Positions 45,317 through 53,710 of a stretch of DNA of 64,000 nucleotides are shown here, piece by piece (the first letter of the stretch is position 1; the number at the start of each line of letters is the position of its first letter). Under the pieces are notes generated by a model. That model worked only from the letters and a program-made list of their open reading frames with translations, ran no database searches and was not told where the DNA came from. The translations under genes were made by a program, and so were the position numbers. The stretch comes from Pseudomonas sp. PSB18 (GTDB lineage: Bacteria; Pseudomonadota; Gammaproteobacteria; Pseudomonadales; Pseudomonadaceae): assembly GCF_014596565.1 (NCBI RefSeq), contig NZ_NOIN01000003.1:620001-684000 (forward strand), in the 5' to 3' direction.

Positions 45317-47039
45317 AACCTAACCCCGCGAGCTTGTGGCGGATCAACTGATCGATTTCTGAGCCCTTAGCCAATTGCTCTCCAAGCAAGGCAGTGAGTT
45401 CCTGCATCTTGTTAGCAAACACTTCGTTGTCATCCTCAACTGCCACGGCGCCAACATAGCGACCTGGAGACAACACATGGCCATGATCAGCTATTTCTGT
45501 GAGAGGGACGCTACGGCAGAAACCAGCCTCGTCAACGTACTCGCCAATTTCCCCATCGACATCCAGCGGAACCCCACGCCAATTGGCCACTGTTCGAGCT
45601 ATGCGCTCAATGTCGCTCTCCAATAGCTCAATCTGCACCCGACTTACATTGGTACCAACTTTTCGGGCATCGATAAATAGCACTTCGCCGGGCCGAGTAA
45701 CTTTCTGCTTGGCCAAAAACCACAAACAGGCAGGAATCGGGGTGTTGAAGAATAACTGTCCAGGCAGCGCCACCATTACCTCCACCACATCGGACTCCAC
45801 CATAGCGCGACGAATATCATTTTCACCGTTCTGGTTGGAGCTCATCGAGCCGTTGGCTAAAACAATACCTGCGCGGCCGCTGGGCTTGAGGTGAAATAGC
45901 ATGTGTTGTAGCCAAGCGTAGTTGGCGTTGCCTTGCGGCGGAGTGCCGTAAGCCCAGCGCGGATCACCCTCTAGGCTACCGTGCCACCAATCACTGACAT
46001 TGAAAGGGGGGTTAGCCAAGATGAAATCAGCACGCAGATCACTATGCTGGTTACGAACGAAGGTATCGGCCGGTTCACGACCGAGATTGAAGTCGATGCC
46101 GCGAAGGGCTAGGTTCATCGCCGCTAGACGCCAGGTGGTCGGATTGGACTCCTGACCATAGATCGAAACGTCGCCAAGTTTGCCGCCATGGGCTTCGATG
46201 AATCTTTCAGACTGCACAAACATACCGCCGGAACCGCAGCAGGGGTCGTAGACCTTACCGTGATGGGGATTGAGCACCGCAACCAGAGTCTTAACGATAC
46301 TCGCAGGAGTATAGAATTGGCCTCCTTTCTTACCTTCGGCACTAGCAAACTGGCCAAGAAAGTACTCATAGACTTGACCAAGCAAGTCGCGAGCTTGGTT
46401 AGCGTCACCACCGAATCCGATAGTCGAGATCAAATCAACCAATTCACCGAGCTTGCCATCAGGCAGCTGTGCCCGAGCGTAGCGCTTGTCCAGAATGTTT
46501 TTCAGGCTGGCATTTTCCGCCTCAATGGCAGACAAGGCATCATCGATACGTTTGCCGATATCCACCTGCTTCGCAGCAGCACGTATTGACTCCCAACGCG
46601 CCACTTCAGGCACCCAGAACACATTCACCTCTTTGTAGTAATCGCGCTCTTCCAGCTCTTGAACCAGTAGTTCAGCGTCTTCACTGTCCAGATAATAGTC
46701 GTCGTTGGCATCAGCAAAACGTCGCACCAGCTCCGCACGGCGACCAGCAAAGCTATCAGAGATGTATTTGAGGAAGATCAGGCCGAGGACGATGTGCTTG
46801 TATTCAGCAGCATCCATGTTGGCGCGCATCTTATCTGCAGTAGCCCATAGCGTTTTTTGCAGATCCTGCAGGGTATTACTGGTCTGAGGGGCTGCGGCCT
46901 TGCGCCCAGGCTTTTTCTTTACCGACTCAGGCTCTGGGGTGACAGGACTTTCGCTGGACGAAAAACGAACGCGTGCCTGATTGAGCGCTTCTTCAGCAAG
47001 ACTGCTGGCGGTCTGTTCGACACCCTTTTGATCCGTCAT
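45306..47039 (-). CDS. hsdM: Type I restriction modification methyltransferase subunit M
   Basis: 577 residues; AGGAAG lies eight bases upstream of ATG 47039. HsdM N-terminal helical domain about 60-200 (LWATADKMRANMDAAEYKHI), then the N6-adenine methyltransferase with motif I (YDPCCGSGGMF) and catalytic NPPF (ILANPPFNVSDWW). The extra N-terminal 50 residues are low-complexity (PKKPGRKAAAP-like). HsdM methylates the site set by HsdS and protects host DNA. It is the first gene of the five-gene operon; the promoter must lie in 47040-47260. Confidence 0.95.
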   Translation of the reverse strand: MTDQKGVEQTASSLAEEALNQARVRFSSSESPVTPEPESVKKKPGRKAAAPQTSNTLQDLQKTLWATADKMRANMDAAEYKHIVLGLIFLKYISDSFAGRRAELVRRFADANDDYYLDSEDAELLVQELEERDYYKEVNVFWVPEVARWESIRAAAKQVDIGKRIDDALSAIEAENASLKNILDKRYARAQLPDGKLGELVDLISTIGFGGDANQARDLLGQVYEYFLGQFASAEGKKGGQFYTPASIVKTLVAVLNPHHGKVYDPCCGSGGMFVQSERFIEAHGGKLGDVSIYGQESNPTTWRLAAMNLALRGIDFNLGREPADTFVRNQHSDLRADFILANPPFNVSDWWHGSLEGDPRWAYGTPPQGNANYAWLQHMLFHLKPSGRAGIVLANGSMSSNQNGENDIRRAMVESDVVEVMVALPGQLFFNTPIPACLWFLAKQKVTRPGEVLFIDARKVGTNVSRVQIELLESDIERIARTVANWRGVPLDVDGEIGEYVDEAGFCRSVPLTEIADHGHVLSPGRYVGAVAVEDDNEVFANKMQELTALLGEQLAKGSEIDQLIRHKLAGLGYEF

Positions 47040-47267
47040 GGACTACTTCCTACATTCGACGCAGATGAATTGCGTGGTAAAAATTGAAAAACCCGATCAT
47101 AGAGGTTCAGGCGAAGATTGCCCGCATGATAACGGGTCACCACACCTTTCGTCTGAGTTGTAACGACCAAAAGAACGCGTACAACCTCGCAAGGCAGTGA
47201 GTGCCCTGAATCGGGGTCAGTCCAGCGGGCTTGCGAGGCATCAAGAAAGCTCGTCGCGATTTAAACG
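47040..47267. other. Promoter region of the hsd operon and right end of island 2
   Basis: No gene seen. On the minus strand this stretch must contain the hsdM promoter; I cannot place its boxes with confidence. Confidence 0.4.
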
Positions 47268-47288
47268 GTATTCCAATTGGTATTCCAA
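47268..47288 (+). repeat. Probable integrase arm sites, right end of island 2
   Basis: GTATTCCAA at 47268-47276 and 47280-47288, the same motif and 12-bp period as next to integrase 2 (26947-26967). They mark the island end, just before the presumed native DNA. Confidence 0.6.
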
Positions 47289-47360
47289 CCAAAAAAATCA
47301 AGCTGAAATTCACTCAACAAATCAACAGCCTACTTAGCCAATTCAACTTACCCCGGCCCA

Positions 47361-47394
47361 GCGAAGCCCGCCCAGTGCGGGCTTCGCCGTTTTC
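47361..47394 (+). terminator. Intrinsic terminator, probably the original ssrA terminator
   Basis: A perfect 11-bp stem (GCGAAGCCCGC / GCGGGCTTCGC, 47361-47371 and 47377-47387) with loop CCAGT, followed by CGTTTTCTGG. It points the same way as ssrA, has no plus-strand gene upstream of it within the island end, and lies where native DNA should resume. Confidence 0.75.
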
Positions 47395-47512
47395 TGGTAC
47401 TTCATGGTGCTGAAAAACCGTCTTGGTTTCATGCCCATAACTCCATGCCCAGCTACCTTCCAGCCCCCCACGGCATTCCGACACGTTAAAAATCCGCTAC
47501 CTACGGTCTGAG

Positions 47513-48424
47513 CTACTCCCGCGCCCGCCCATAGCCAGACCCCGGCACCCCATCCCGCTCCGCCTCCCCCACCAACCACCCACAAAACAACTCCACCTTC
47601 TTACTACGCTCCAAACCCCGCTTCGCCACATACCAATAGCTGCTCTGATGAAACCCAAACGGTGCCAACAACCGGCCAAGACGAACATCGTCAGCCACCA
47701 GGTGCCAGGGGGCGACGCAGATCCCCAGCCCGGCAATCGCGGCCTCCAACGTGAAATAGTAATGCTCGTACTCCAGGCCGGCCGGTGCACTGGCCTGATA
47801 GCCAATCGCATCTCCCCAGTTTGCCCAGGCATTCGGGCGCGTTTTGGTGTGCAGGAGTGGGTGCCGGAAAATCGAACTGAGTTCAGTCAACTGGATACGC
47901 GCGGATAACGCGGGTGACAGGACGATGCCCAATCGCTCAGGGAACAGCAGAAGGGTGTTTTCCTGAGCACTCAGCGGCGCTTGCTCAGCCGTGATCATCA
48001 CGTCATACCGATCACGCCCCGGATCGGTCGTGTCGCCTGAGGAGCTCAAGCGAACCTTGATGTCCGGGTACTTCACATTGAAATCGAACAGGCGGGGGAT
48101 CAACCATTTGACCGTGAAGGTGCTGAAGCAGGAGACGTCCAGGGTACCCGTCGCGGTATCCCTGATTCGGCTCACTGCGGCTTCGATCTGATCCAGCGCA
48201 GCCGTGAGGTCCGGCAGGAGTTCTTTGCCGGCGGCGGTGAGTTGCGGTTTGTTCTTGGTGCCCTCGAACAGCTCTACCCCAAGACTCAACTCCAACTGGC
48301 GTACCTGGCGACTCACCGCTCCGGGCGTGACCGAAAGTTCATCGGCGGCAGACGTCATTCTTCCCAGCCGGGCGGCGGCCTCGAAGGAGCGCAGAGCATT
48401 CAATGGGGGTAGGCGACGTTTCAT
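47513..48424 (-). CDS. LysR-family transcriptional regulator (GcvA-like)
   Basis: 303 residues. The N-terminal winged helix-turn-helix (LRSFEAAARLGRMTSAADEL; VTPGAVSRQVRQLE) is followed by the periplasmic-binding-like sensor domain (about 90-295). It resembles GcvA-type regulators. It is divergent from the tautomerase gene across 152 bases and, as usual for LysR proteins, probably controls that gene and its own. The last 20 residues are polar and variable. The inducer is unknown. Confidence 0.9.
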   Translation of the reverse strand: MKRRLPPLNALRSFEAAARLGRMTSAADELSVTPGAVSRQVRQLELSLGVELFEGTKNKPQLTAAGKELLPDLTAALDQIEAAVSRIRDTATGTLDVSCFSTFTVKWLIPRLFDFNVKYPDIKVRLSSSGDTTDPGRDRYDVMITAEQAPLSAQENTLLLFPERLGIVLSPALSARIQLTELSSIFRHPLLHTKTRPNAWANWGDAIGYQASAPAGLEYEHYYFTLEAAIAGLGICVAPWHLVADDVRLGRLLAPFGFHQSSYWYVAKRGLERSKKVELFCGWLVGEAERDGVPGSGYGRARE

Positions 48425-48576
48425 TAAGTGACTTTAACTCAATTACTCCGAGCCCATTAATCGTTTTCCTGGCCTGCCCCGTTTTTGCAGAATCCCCCCT
48501 GTCCTAGCACATTCGGCTGCCTGTCCTGGATGCCGGAACGGCAGGAACCACCCAAAGCAATTGAGAGAGACTCACA

Positions 48577-48990
48577 ATGCCATTCGTTCGAACAGCCGTC
48601 ATCAAGGGCACCAGCCCGCAGCAACGCCAACACATCGTCAATGGCATCCATCAAGCGCTGGTCGAGAGCATTGGCATGCCTGAGGATGAACTGTTCAACC
48701 TGGTCACCGACTATGATCCGGAGCAGTTCTTCTACAGCCGCACCTTCAACGGCGTCGCTCGTTCAGACAAGCTCGTCGTGATTGAAATCACGCTGCGCAG
48801 GGGTCGCAGTGACGCGATGAAACGGGACCTGTACAAAAAAATCGCTGACCATCTCGGCGCTCAAGCGCAGGTTCGTCCGCAGGATATTTTCATCTTCATG
48901 CATGAGAACGACTATTCGGACTGGTCGGTGGGCCTGGGCAAGTTCGCAATGGCGTTGGTGCAGCAAACTGGCGATGCCGCTGTCGGGTAG
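48577..48990 (+). CDS. Tautomerase family protein
   Basis: 137 residues. After loss of Met, the N-terminal proline (PFVRTAV) can act as catalytic base, as in 4-oxalocrotonate tautomerase relatives. The length and the beta-alpha-beta pattern, with YDPEQFFYSRTF and RPQDIFIFMHENDYSDWSVG, fit the Tautomerase_2 group of duplicated fold. It would act on small keto/enol acids; the substrate is unknown. GAGAGAG lies about eight bases upstream. Divergent LysR gene is the likely regulator. Confidence 0.88.
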   Translation: MPFVRTAVIKGTSPQQRQHIVNGIHQALVESIGMPEDELFNLVTDYDPEQFFYSRTFNGVARSDKLVVIEITLRRGRSDAMKRDLYKKIADHLGAQAQVRPQDIFIFMHENDYSDWSVGLGKFAMALVQQTGDAAVG

Positions 48991-49045
48991 GGGCCAGGTT
49001 TGCGTAGCCCTCTGAGGGACGCGACTGCCTCAGGGGCTTGGCCGG

Positions 49046-49501
49046 TCAGGTATCCCGCTTGACGACCCGACGGTGACAATCTTGCGCAGCCAATACCCTG
49101 CCCGCCTTTGAACGGACCGTGATGGTCTCGACTGGCTCCGACAAGTCGTTGTCCAGCAGCACCGAATAATGCTCGCCCTTGTTGAAGAGGAAGCGCTCTC
49201 CCCACTGGCGCATGCTCACCACGATGGGAAACACGGAGCGCCCCATCTCGGTGAGTACATATTCCTTGTAGGCGCTGCCGTCGGACGCCGGTTGGATTTC
49301 GAATATCCCCAACTCGACCAACATCTTGAGCTTTACCGCCAGGATGTTCTTGGCGAGGCCAAGGCGTTTCTGGAACTCGCTGAAACGCCGAACATCATCG
49401 AAAGCGTCGCGGATGATCATCAGCGCCCAACGATCTCCGATGGCTTCAAGGGTCCGCGCCACGGGGCATTCGCTCTGCGCCAGCAATGCCTGTCTGGCCA
49501 T
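49046..49501 (-). CDS. HxlR-family transcriptional regulator
   Basis: 151 residues from ATG 49501 with GGAG five bases upstream; the TTG at 49525 is less likely. The HxlR winged helix is clear: CPVARTLEAIGDRWALMIIR with the N-terminal cysteine, then RFSEFQKRLGLAKNILAVKL and the wing (YVLTEMGRSVFPIV). HxlR proteins often sense electrophiles or quinones through this cysteine. It is divergent from the MFS gene across 155 bases containing repeated CTGGTT elements and probably represses it. Confidence 0.9.
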   Translation of the reverse strand: MARQALLAQSECPVARTLEAIGDRWALMIIRDAFDDVRRFSEFQKRLGLAKNILAVKLKMLVELGIFEIQPASDGSAYKEYVLTEMGRSVFPIVVSMRQWGERFLFNKGEHYSVLLDNDLSEPVETITVRSKAGRVLAAQDCHRRVVKRDT

Positions 49502-49557
49502 GATCTCTCCCACCTTCCTGGACAACGTGTTGATGAGGACGCTCTAGCGCCGGAAAA

Positions 49558-49623
49558 ACTGGTTGCATATTAAAACCTGGTTTGTTAGAAAACAATGAAT
49601 CGGTTTTGTTTTGAAACCAGTCT
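49558..49623. promoter_or_regulatory. Likely HxlR operator/promoter region
   Basis: CTGGTT occurs at 49559 and 49577, and AAACCAG (49614-49620) is the inverted form of CTGGTTT (49577-49583). The stretch is AT-rich and lies between the divergent hxlR-type and MFS genes. Binding is inferred from position. Confidence 0.4.
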
Positions 49624-49656
49624 AAAGAAGACGTTTAAGTTGAGAGGCCTTGGAAC

Positions 49657-50880
49657 ATGGACGTCGAAGCCGAAGGAACAGTAGGAGCCAGCACACCCAC
49701 ACCTCGGGCAGGTGCAGCCACCCTCAGCCGTCATCAGACATTTCTCTTCGCCATCACCTGCGCGATGGCTGTGGCCAATGTCTATTTCGCGCAACCGCTG
49801 CTGGAGTCGATGGCCACCAACCTGTCGGTTCAACCCGGCACTGTCGGTGTGGTAGTCACGGCGACTCAGGTGGGCTATGCGGTGGGCCTGCTGTTCATCG
49901 TCCCCTTGGGCGATCTGCTGAATCGCAAGAGACTCATTCTGACGCAGCTGCTGCTATCGGCCGTGGCCTTGTGCGCGGTAGGGCTGGCGCAAAGTTGGGG
50001 CATGCTGCTCGGTGCGATGGTACTGGTCGGCCTGATGGCGGTCGTGGTGCAGGCGTTGGTCGCCTATGCCGCCACACTGGCGAGCCCGGAGCAGCGCGGG
50101 GAGGCCATCGGTACCGTGACCAGTGGCGTGGTGCTGGGCATCCTCCTCGCCCGCTTCGTCTCTGGCGCAGTCGCCGACCTGGCCGGATGGCGAGGCGTCT
50201 ACTTCGGGTCGGCAATCTTGATGGTGGGCATGGCGTGGTTGCTGTACCGAACCATGCCGGCATCGACAACGCCGCCGACCAGGGGCAACTACTGGCAGTT
50301 GCTGCGCTCGGTGTTGCAGCTGTATCTGACAGAGCGGACGCTGCGCGTCAGAGGCACCTTTGCCTTGCTCATATTCGCGGCATTCAGCGTGCTGTGGACC
50401 GCCATGGTGCTGCCGCTGAGCGCGCCGCCACTGTCGCTTTCACATACCCAGATCGGCCTGTTCGGTCTGGCCGGAGTAGCGGGAGCCTTGGCCGCTACGC
50501 GCGCCGGGCGATTGGCCGACCAAGGGCTCGGCAATCGCACCACAGGCATTGCCCTAGGGCTATTGACCTTGTCCTGGTTGCCCACCGCGTTGGTTGAAAG
50601 CTCGTTGCTGGGCATGGTGGTCGGGGTCGTCCTGCTGGACTTCGCCGTGCAAACCGTTCACGTGACCAACCAGAGCCTGATCTTCGCGGCGCGGCCCGAT
50701 GCGCAAAGTCGCCTGGTGGGCGCCTACATGTGTTTTTACTCAGTCGGCAGCGGCTTGGGCGCGATTGCTGCCACTTACACTTACGCGCACTTCGGTTGGG
50801 TGAGCGTTTGCCTGTTGGGCGCAGCCATCAGTGGCATGGCCCTGTTGTATTGGTTGTACCTGCAGCTGACTTCAGCGTGA
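49657..50880 (+). CDS. MFS transporter
   Basis: 407 residues with about twelve membrane spans and the MFS signature in loop 2-3 (VPLGDLLNRKRL). The first ~30 residues are a soluble tail. The overall sequence resembles drug or arabinose efflux permeases (AraJ/YbcL type). It lies next to the HxlR regulator gene and upstream of a DMT exporter on the same strand (31 bases), so the two transporters are probably one operon responding to a toxic compound. GAGAGG lies about nine bases before the ATG. Confidence 0.9.
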   Translation: MDVEAEGTVGASTPTPRAGAATLSRHQTFLFAITCAMAVANVYFAQPLLESMATNLSVQPGTVGVVVTATQVGYAVGLLFIVPLGDLLNRKRLILTQLLLSAVALCAVGLAQSWGMLLGAMVLVGLMAVVVQALVAYAATLASPEQRGEAIGTVTSGVVLGILLARFVSGAVADLAGWRGVYFGSAILMVGMAWLLYRTMPASTTPPTRGNYWQLLRSVLQLYLTERTLRVRGTFALLIFAAFSVLWTAMVLPLSAPPLSLSHTQIGLFGLAGVAGALAATRAGRLADQGLGNRTTGIALGLLTLSWLPTALVESSLLGMVVGVVLLDFAVQTVHVTNQSLIFAARPDAQSRLVGAYMCFYSVGSGLGAIAATYTYAHFGWVSVCLLGAAISGMALLYWLYLQLTSA

Positions 50881-50911
50881 CACCGCTCACCTTCATCAAG
50901 GCGACTCATCA

Positions 50912-51802
50912 ATGAAACCATGGCACTTAGCGTTGGCTGTACTGATCACGGCAATCTGGGGAATCAATTTCTCGGTGATCAAACTGGGGTTGGCCACCGT
51001 GGATCCGTTCATTCTGGCGGGCATCCGCTTCAGCCTTTGTGCGCTGCCGGCGATCTTCTTCATCCGCAAGCCCGATGTGCCCTGGCGCTACCTCATCGGA
51101 TACGGACTGGTGTTCGGCATCGGCTTGTGGGGGGTGGTCAACCTGGGCATCAAGGCTGGACTCTCGGCAGGCATCGCTTCCCTGATCCTGCAATTCAGCG
51201 CGTTCTTCACCCTGCTGCTGGGCGGGTGGGTGTTCAAGGAAGCACTCACCCGTTTCCAGGTGTTGGGCATGCTGATCGCCCTCGGCGGGCTCTTGTGCAT
51301 CATCATGATCAGCGACGGCTCGGTCAGCCTGTCGGGGGTGCTTCTGGTGCTGGCTGGCGCGGCCGCATGGAGCGTCGCCAACATCATCAACAAGAAGGCC
51401 AGTACTCGGGATGTCTTCGGCTTCCTGGTCTGGTCCAGCGCCTTCGCACCGATCCCGTTGTTCGCCCTCGACTATGCGATCAACGGCAGCGCCGGCTATA
51501 GCTCATTCATCCAGCAGGTAGACACGACCGCCGTGCTGTCGATTCTGTTCCAGGTCTACCCCAATACCCTGTTCGCCTATTGGATATGGAACTCGTTACT
51601 CAAGACCTACCCGGTGTCCACGGTGGCACCATTGTCGTTGCTGGTGCCGATTTTCGGGATGCTCGGTTCGGTCTTCGTCTTCCACGAAAGTGTGTCGTTG
51701 AACAAGGTGCTGGCGGTGGTGCTGATCGTGCTCGGCCTGGCCGTCGGCCTTTATGGGCAGCGTATTTTCAATGCCATGTTTGCCGTTCCGAACCCACGCT
51801 AA
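50912..51802 (+). CDS. DMT-family transporter (EamA type)
   Basis: 296 residues with ten membrane spans in two EamA repeats (about 5-140 and 150-290). The start WHLALAVLITAIWGINFSVI and KLGL are typical of the EamA group that exports amino-acid metabolites such as cysteine derivatives. The substrate is not certain. It follows the MFS gene by 31 bases. Its stop codon overlaps the stop of the convergent AraC gene (TAA at 51800-51802 and, on the other strand, TAG at 51801-51799). Confidence 0.88.
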   Translation: MKPWHLALAVLITAIWGINFSVIKLGLATVDPFILAGIRFSLCALPAIFFIRKPDVPWRYLIGYGLVFGIGLWGVVNLGIKAGLSAGIASLILQFSAFFTLLLGGWVFKEALTRFQVLGMLIALGGLLCIIMISDGSVSLSGVLLVLAGAAAWSVANIINKKASTRDVFGFLVWSSAFAPIPLFALDYAINGSAGYSSFIQQVDTTAVLSILFQVYPNTLFAYWIWNSLLKTYPVSTVAPLSLLVPIFGMLGSVFVFHESVSLNKVLAVVLIVLGLAVGLYGQRIFNAMFAVPNPR

Positions 51803-52737
51803 TGCGACGAAACATAACTCGACGACCCGGACGGCGCCGGCAAGGCATAAGTCGCCTTCATCCATTCGATCTCAGCCTGGGGCGCCCGACCGAACAGACG
51901 CTTGAATTCACGACTGAACTGCGAGGCGCTTTCGTAGCCGACGTTGAACGCCGCCGTCGAAGCGCTCATCGCGTTGCGCAGCATCAGCAGCCTCGCTTGA
52001 TGCAGACGCGTTGACTTCAAGTACTGCATGGGTGAGGCGTCCGTCACGTTGCGAAAGTGCAGGTAAAAGGTGGGCACGCTCATGTTGGCTTCCCGGGCAA
52101 GCGCCTCGACGCTGAGACGTTCCGCGTAGCAACTGTGGATTTTCCGGATCGCGCGGGTGATCTGGCCGAAGTGCCCTTGGCGACTCAACGCGGCGCGCAT
52201 CGAGCCTCCTTGCTCGCCGGTGAGGATGCGGTAGTAGATCTCCCGTATCAGCGACGGCCCGAGTATCTGCGCTTCGCCCGGATGGCTCATGGCTTCAAGA
52301 AAGCGCAGTGTCGAGGCGCACAACTGATCGTCCATGGGCGAGGCGTACATGCCCTTGGGCGGGGCATCGCTTGGGCCAAGTGCTTCGTCGACCTGCAGCA
52401 TCAATTCGCTGGCCAACTGCAAGTCGAGGCGCATGTAGACCGCCAGCATCGGCTCGGCTTCGCTGGCGTCGGTTTCCATGGTAAACGGCACGGGGACCGA
52501 CACCACCAGATAGTGCTGGGCGTCGTAGACGTAGACGTCATCGCCCAGATAACCGCGCTTGCGCCCCTGGCACAGGATCACGATACCGGGGTCATACAAC
52601 ACCGGCGTACGCGCCAGCGGCCGGTTCGAACGCAGGAAGCGGATGTCCTCCAGCGCGCTGAGATTGTAGCCCTCGACCGGCGCCAGTTTCTCCATCAACT
52701 GCACCATCCGCGAAGTGCGTGAGTCGGCCTCAGTCAT
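51799..52737 (-). CDS. AraC-family transcriptional regulator
   Basis: 312 residues. The N-terminal AraC_N cupin-like domain (about 20-190) is followed by two C-terminal helix-turn-helix motifs (SVEALAREANMSVPTFYLHF and SAAFNVGYESASQFSREFKR-like sequence). GGAGG lies six bases before ATG 52737. It starts 21 bases after the stop of the SDR gene, so they form one operon, and the regulator probably controls it. This SDR-AraC pairing is common in Pseudomonas. Confidence 0.92.
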   Translation of the reverse strand: MTEADSRTSRMVQLMEKLAPVEGYNLSALEDIRFLRSNRPLARTPVLYDPGIVILCQGRKRGYLGDDVYVYDAQHYLVVSVPVPFTMETDASEAEPMLAVYMRLDLQLASELMLQVDEALGPSDAPPKGMYASPMDDQLCASTLRFLEAMSHPGEAQILGPSLIREIYYRILTGEQGGSMRAALSRQGHFGQITRAIRKIHSCYAERLSVEALAREANMSVPTFYLHFRNVTDASPMQYLKSTRLHQARLLMLRNAMSASTAAFNVGYESASQFSREFKRLFGRAPQAEIEWMKATYALPAPSGSSSYVSSH

Positions 52738-52758
52738 CGATATCCTCCTGCTTGCCGG

Positions 52759-53592
52759 TCAACCGTCGGTCGAACGGGTCAGCGCTTCCCATTGATCAAT
52801 CTCGTTGGCCGCACGGCTCAACTTGCCCCGCACCAGGCTCAGCGCATCGCTGCCCAGCAACACATGCGCCGGTGGCGTCGGGCTAGCAATCACTTGCAGC
52901 ATCGCTTGCGCGGCCTTCTGTGGATCGCCGAGCTGCTTACCGCTTTTCTCCTCGCGTGCCCTGCGTACCGGATCGAAACTGGCGTCGTAGTCGGCAATGC
53001 TACGCGCGGTGCGGCGCATCGACCGACCTGCCCAATCCGTTCGAAACGAGCCGGGCGCGACGGCTGTGACGAAGATGTTGAACGGGCGCAGTTCCTGGCT
53101 CAGCGTATCGGAGATGCCCTCTAGGGCGAACTTGCTCCCGCAGTAGTAAGCGATTCCCGGCATCGTGATGGTGCCCCCCATGGAGGTGATATTGAGAATG
53201 TGGCCAGCGCGGCGCGTGCGGAAGTAAGGCAGGAACGCCTTGATCACCGCCACTGCGCCGAACACATTGACGTCGAACTGACGCCGCATCTCCTCCAGCG
53301 GCGACTCTTCGAGGATGCCTTCATGCCCGTAGCCGGCATTGTTGACCAACACATCGACCGGACCATGAGCGGCCTCCGTCGCCGCGACAACGCTGTCGAT
53401 CCGGTCGAAGTCCGTGACATCCAGGATGACGCCGTGGGCACGATCCGCTGAAAGCTCCTCAAAGGCCTGCAAGGCCGCGTCACTGCGCACGGTTCCGATG
53501 ACCCGGTGACCCGCTGCAAGTGCCTCCCGGGCCAGGGCGTTGCCGAAGCCACTGCTCACGCCGGTGATGAATAGGGTTTTACTGCTGTGCAT
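52759..53592 (-). CDS. Short-chain dehydrogenase/reductase
   Basis: 277 residues from ATG 53592 (GGAG six bases upstream); TTG 53604 is less likely. Classical SDR features: the NAD(P)-binding TGVSSGFG near the start, NNAGYG, the catalytic serine in NITSMGG, and YYCGSKFALEG with Y and K of the YxxxK motif. Arginines after the first strand (GTVRSD) suggest NADP preference. Substrate unknown. First gene of an operon with the AraC regulator. Confidence 0.92.
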   Translation of the reverse strand: MHSSKTLFITGVSSGFGNALAREALAAGHRVIGTVRSDAALQAFEELSADRAHGVILDVTDFDRIDSVVAATEAAHGPVDVLVNNAGYGHEGILEESPLEEMRRQFDVNVFGAVAVIKAFLPYFRTRRAGHILNITSMGGTITMPGIAYYCGSKFALEGISDTLSQELRPFNIFVTAVAPGSFRTDWAGRSMRRTARSIADYDASFDPVRRAREEKSGKQLGDPQKAAQAMLQVIASPTPPAHVLLGSDALSLVRGKLSRAANEIDQWEALTRSTDG

Positions 53593-53710
53593 GGCGAGCT
53601 CCAATCGATAGGTACGGGGTTATGGTAGCTATCGAAAAGTGGAGCACCTATGCCGGTTTGCCTGGGAGCCTTGCCTATTTCTATCGAGGCCCGGATTTAA
53701 AGTACGGGCG

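Larger units (their letters stand above)
26836..47340. mobile_element. Genomic island 2, in tandem at the ssrA site (about 20.5 kb)
   Basis: The left end is the attachment copy at 26813-26835, followed by a terminator and integrase 2. The right end is placed from a second pair of GTATTCCAA arm motifs (47268-47288) and a terminator at 47361-47394 that probably belongs to ssrA. No intact copy of the 23-bp core was found at the right end; only CCCCGGCCCA (47351-47360) resembles part of it. The end coordinate is therefore approximate. Cargo: DUF3987 gene, Kiwa, a DUF2726/PIN pair, an HNH endonuclease and a type I restriction-modification operon. Confidence 0.75.

Noticed and set aside
47351..47360. 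CCCCGGCCCA as true attR of island 2
   Set aside because: Only about ten bases resemble the 23-bp core, too little to claim an attachment site; reported as an open question.
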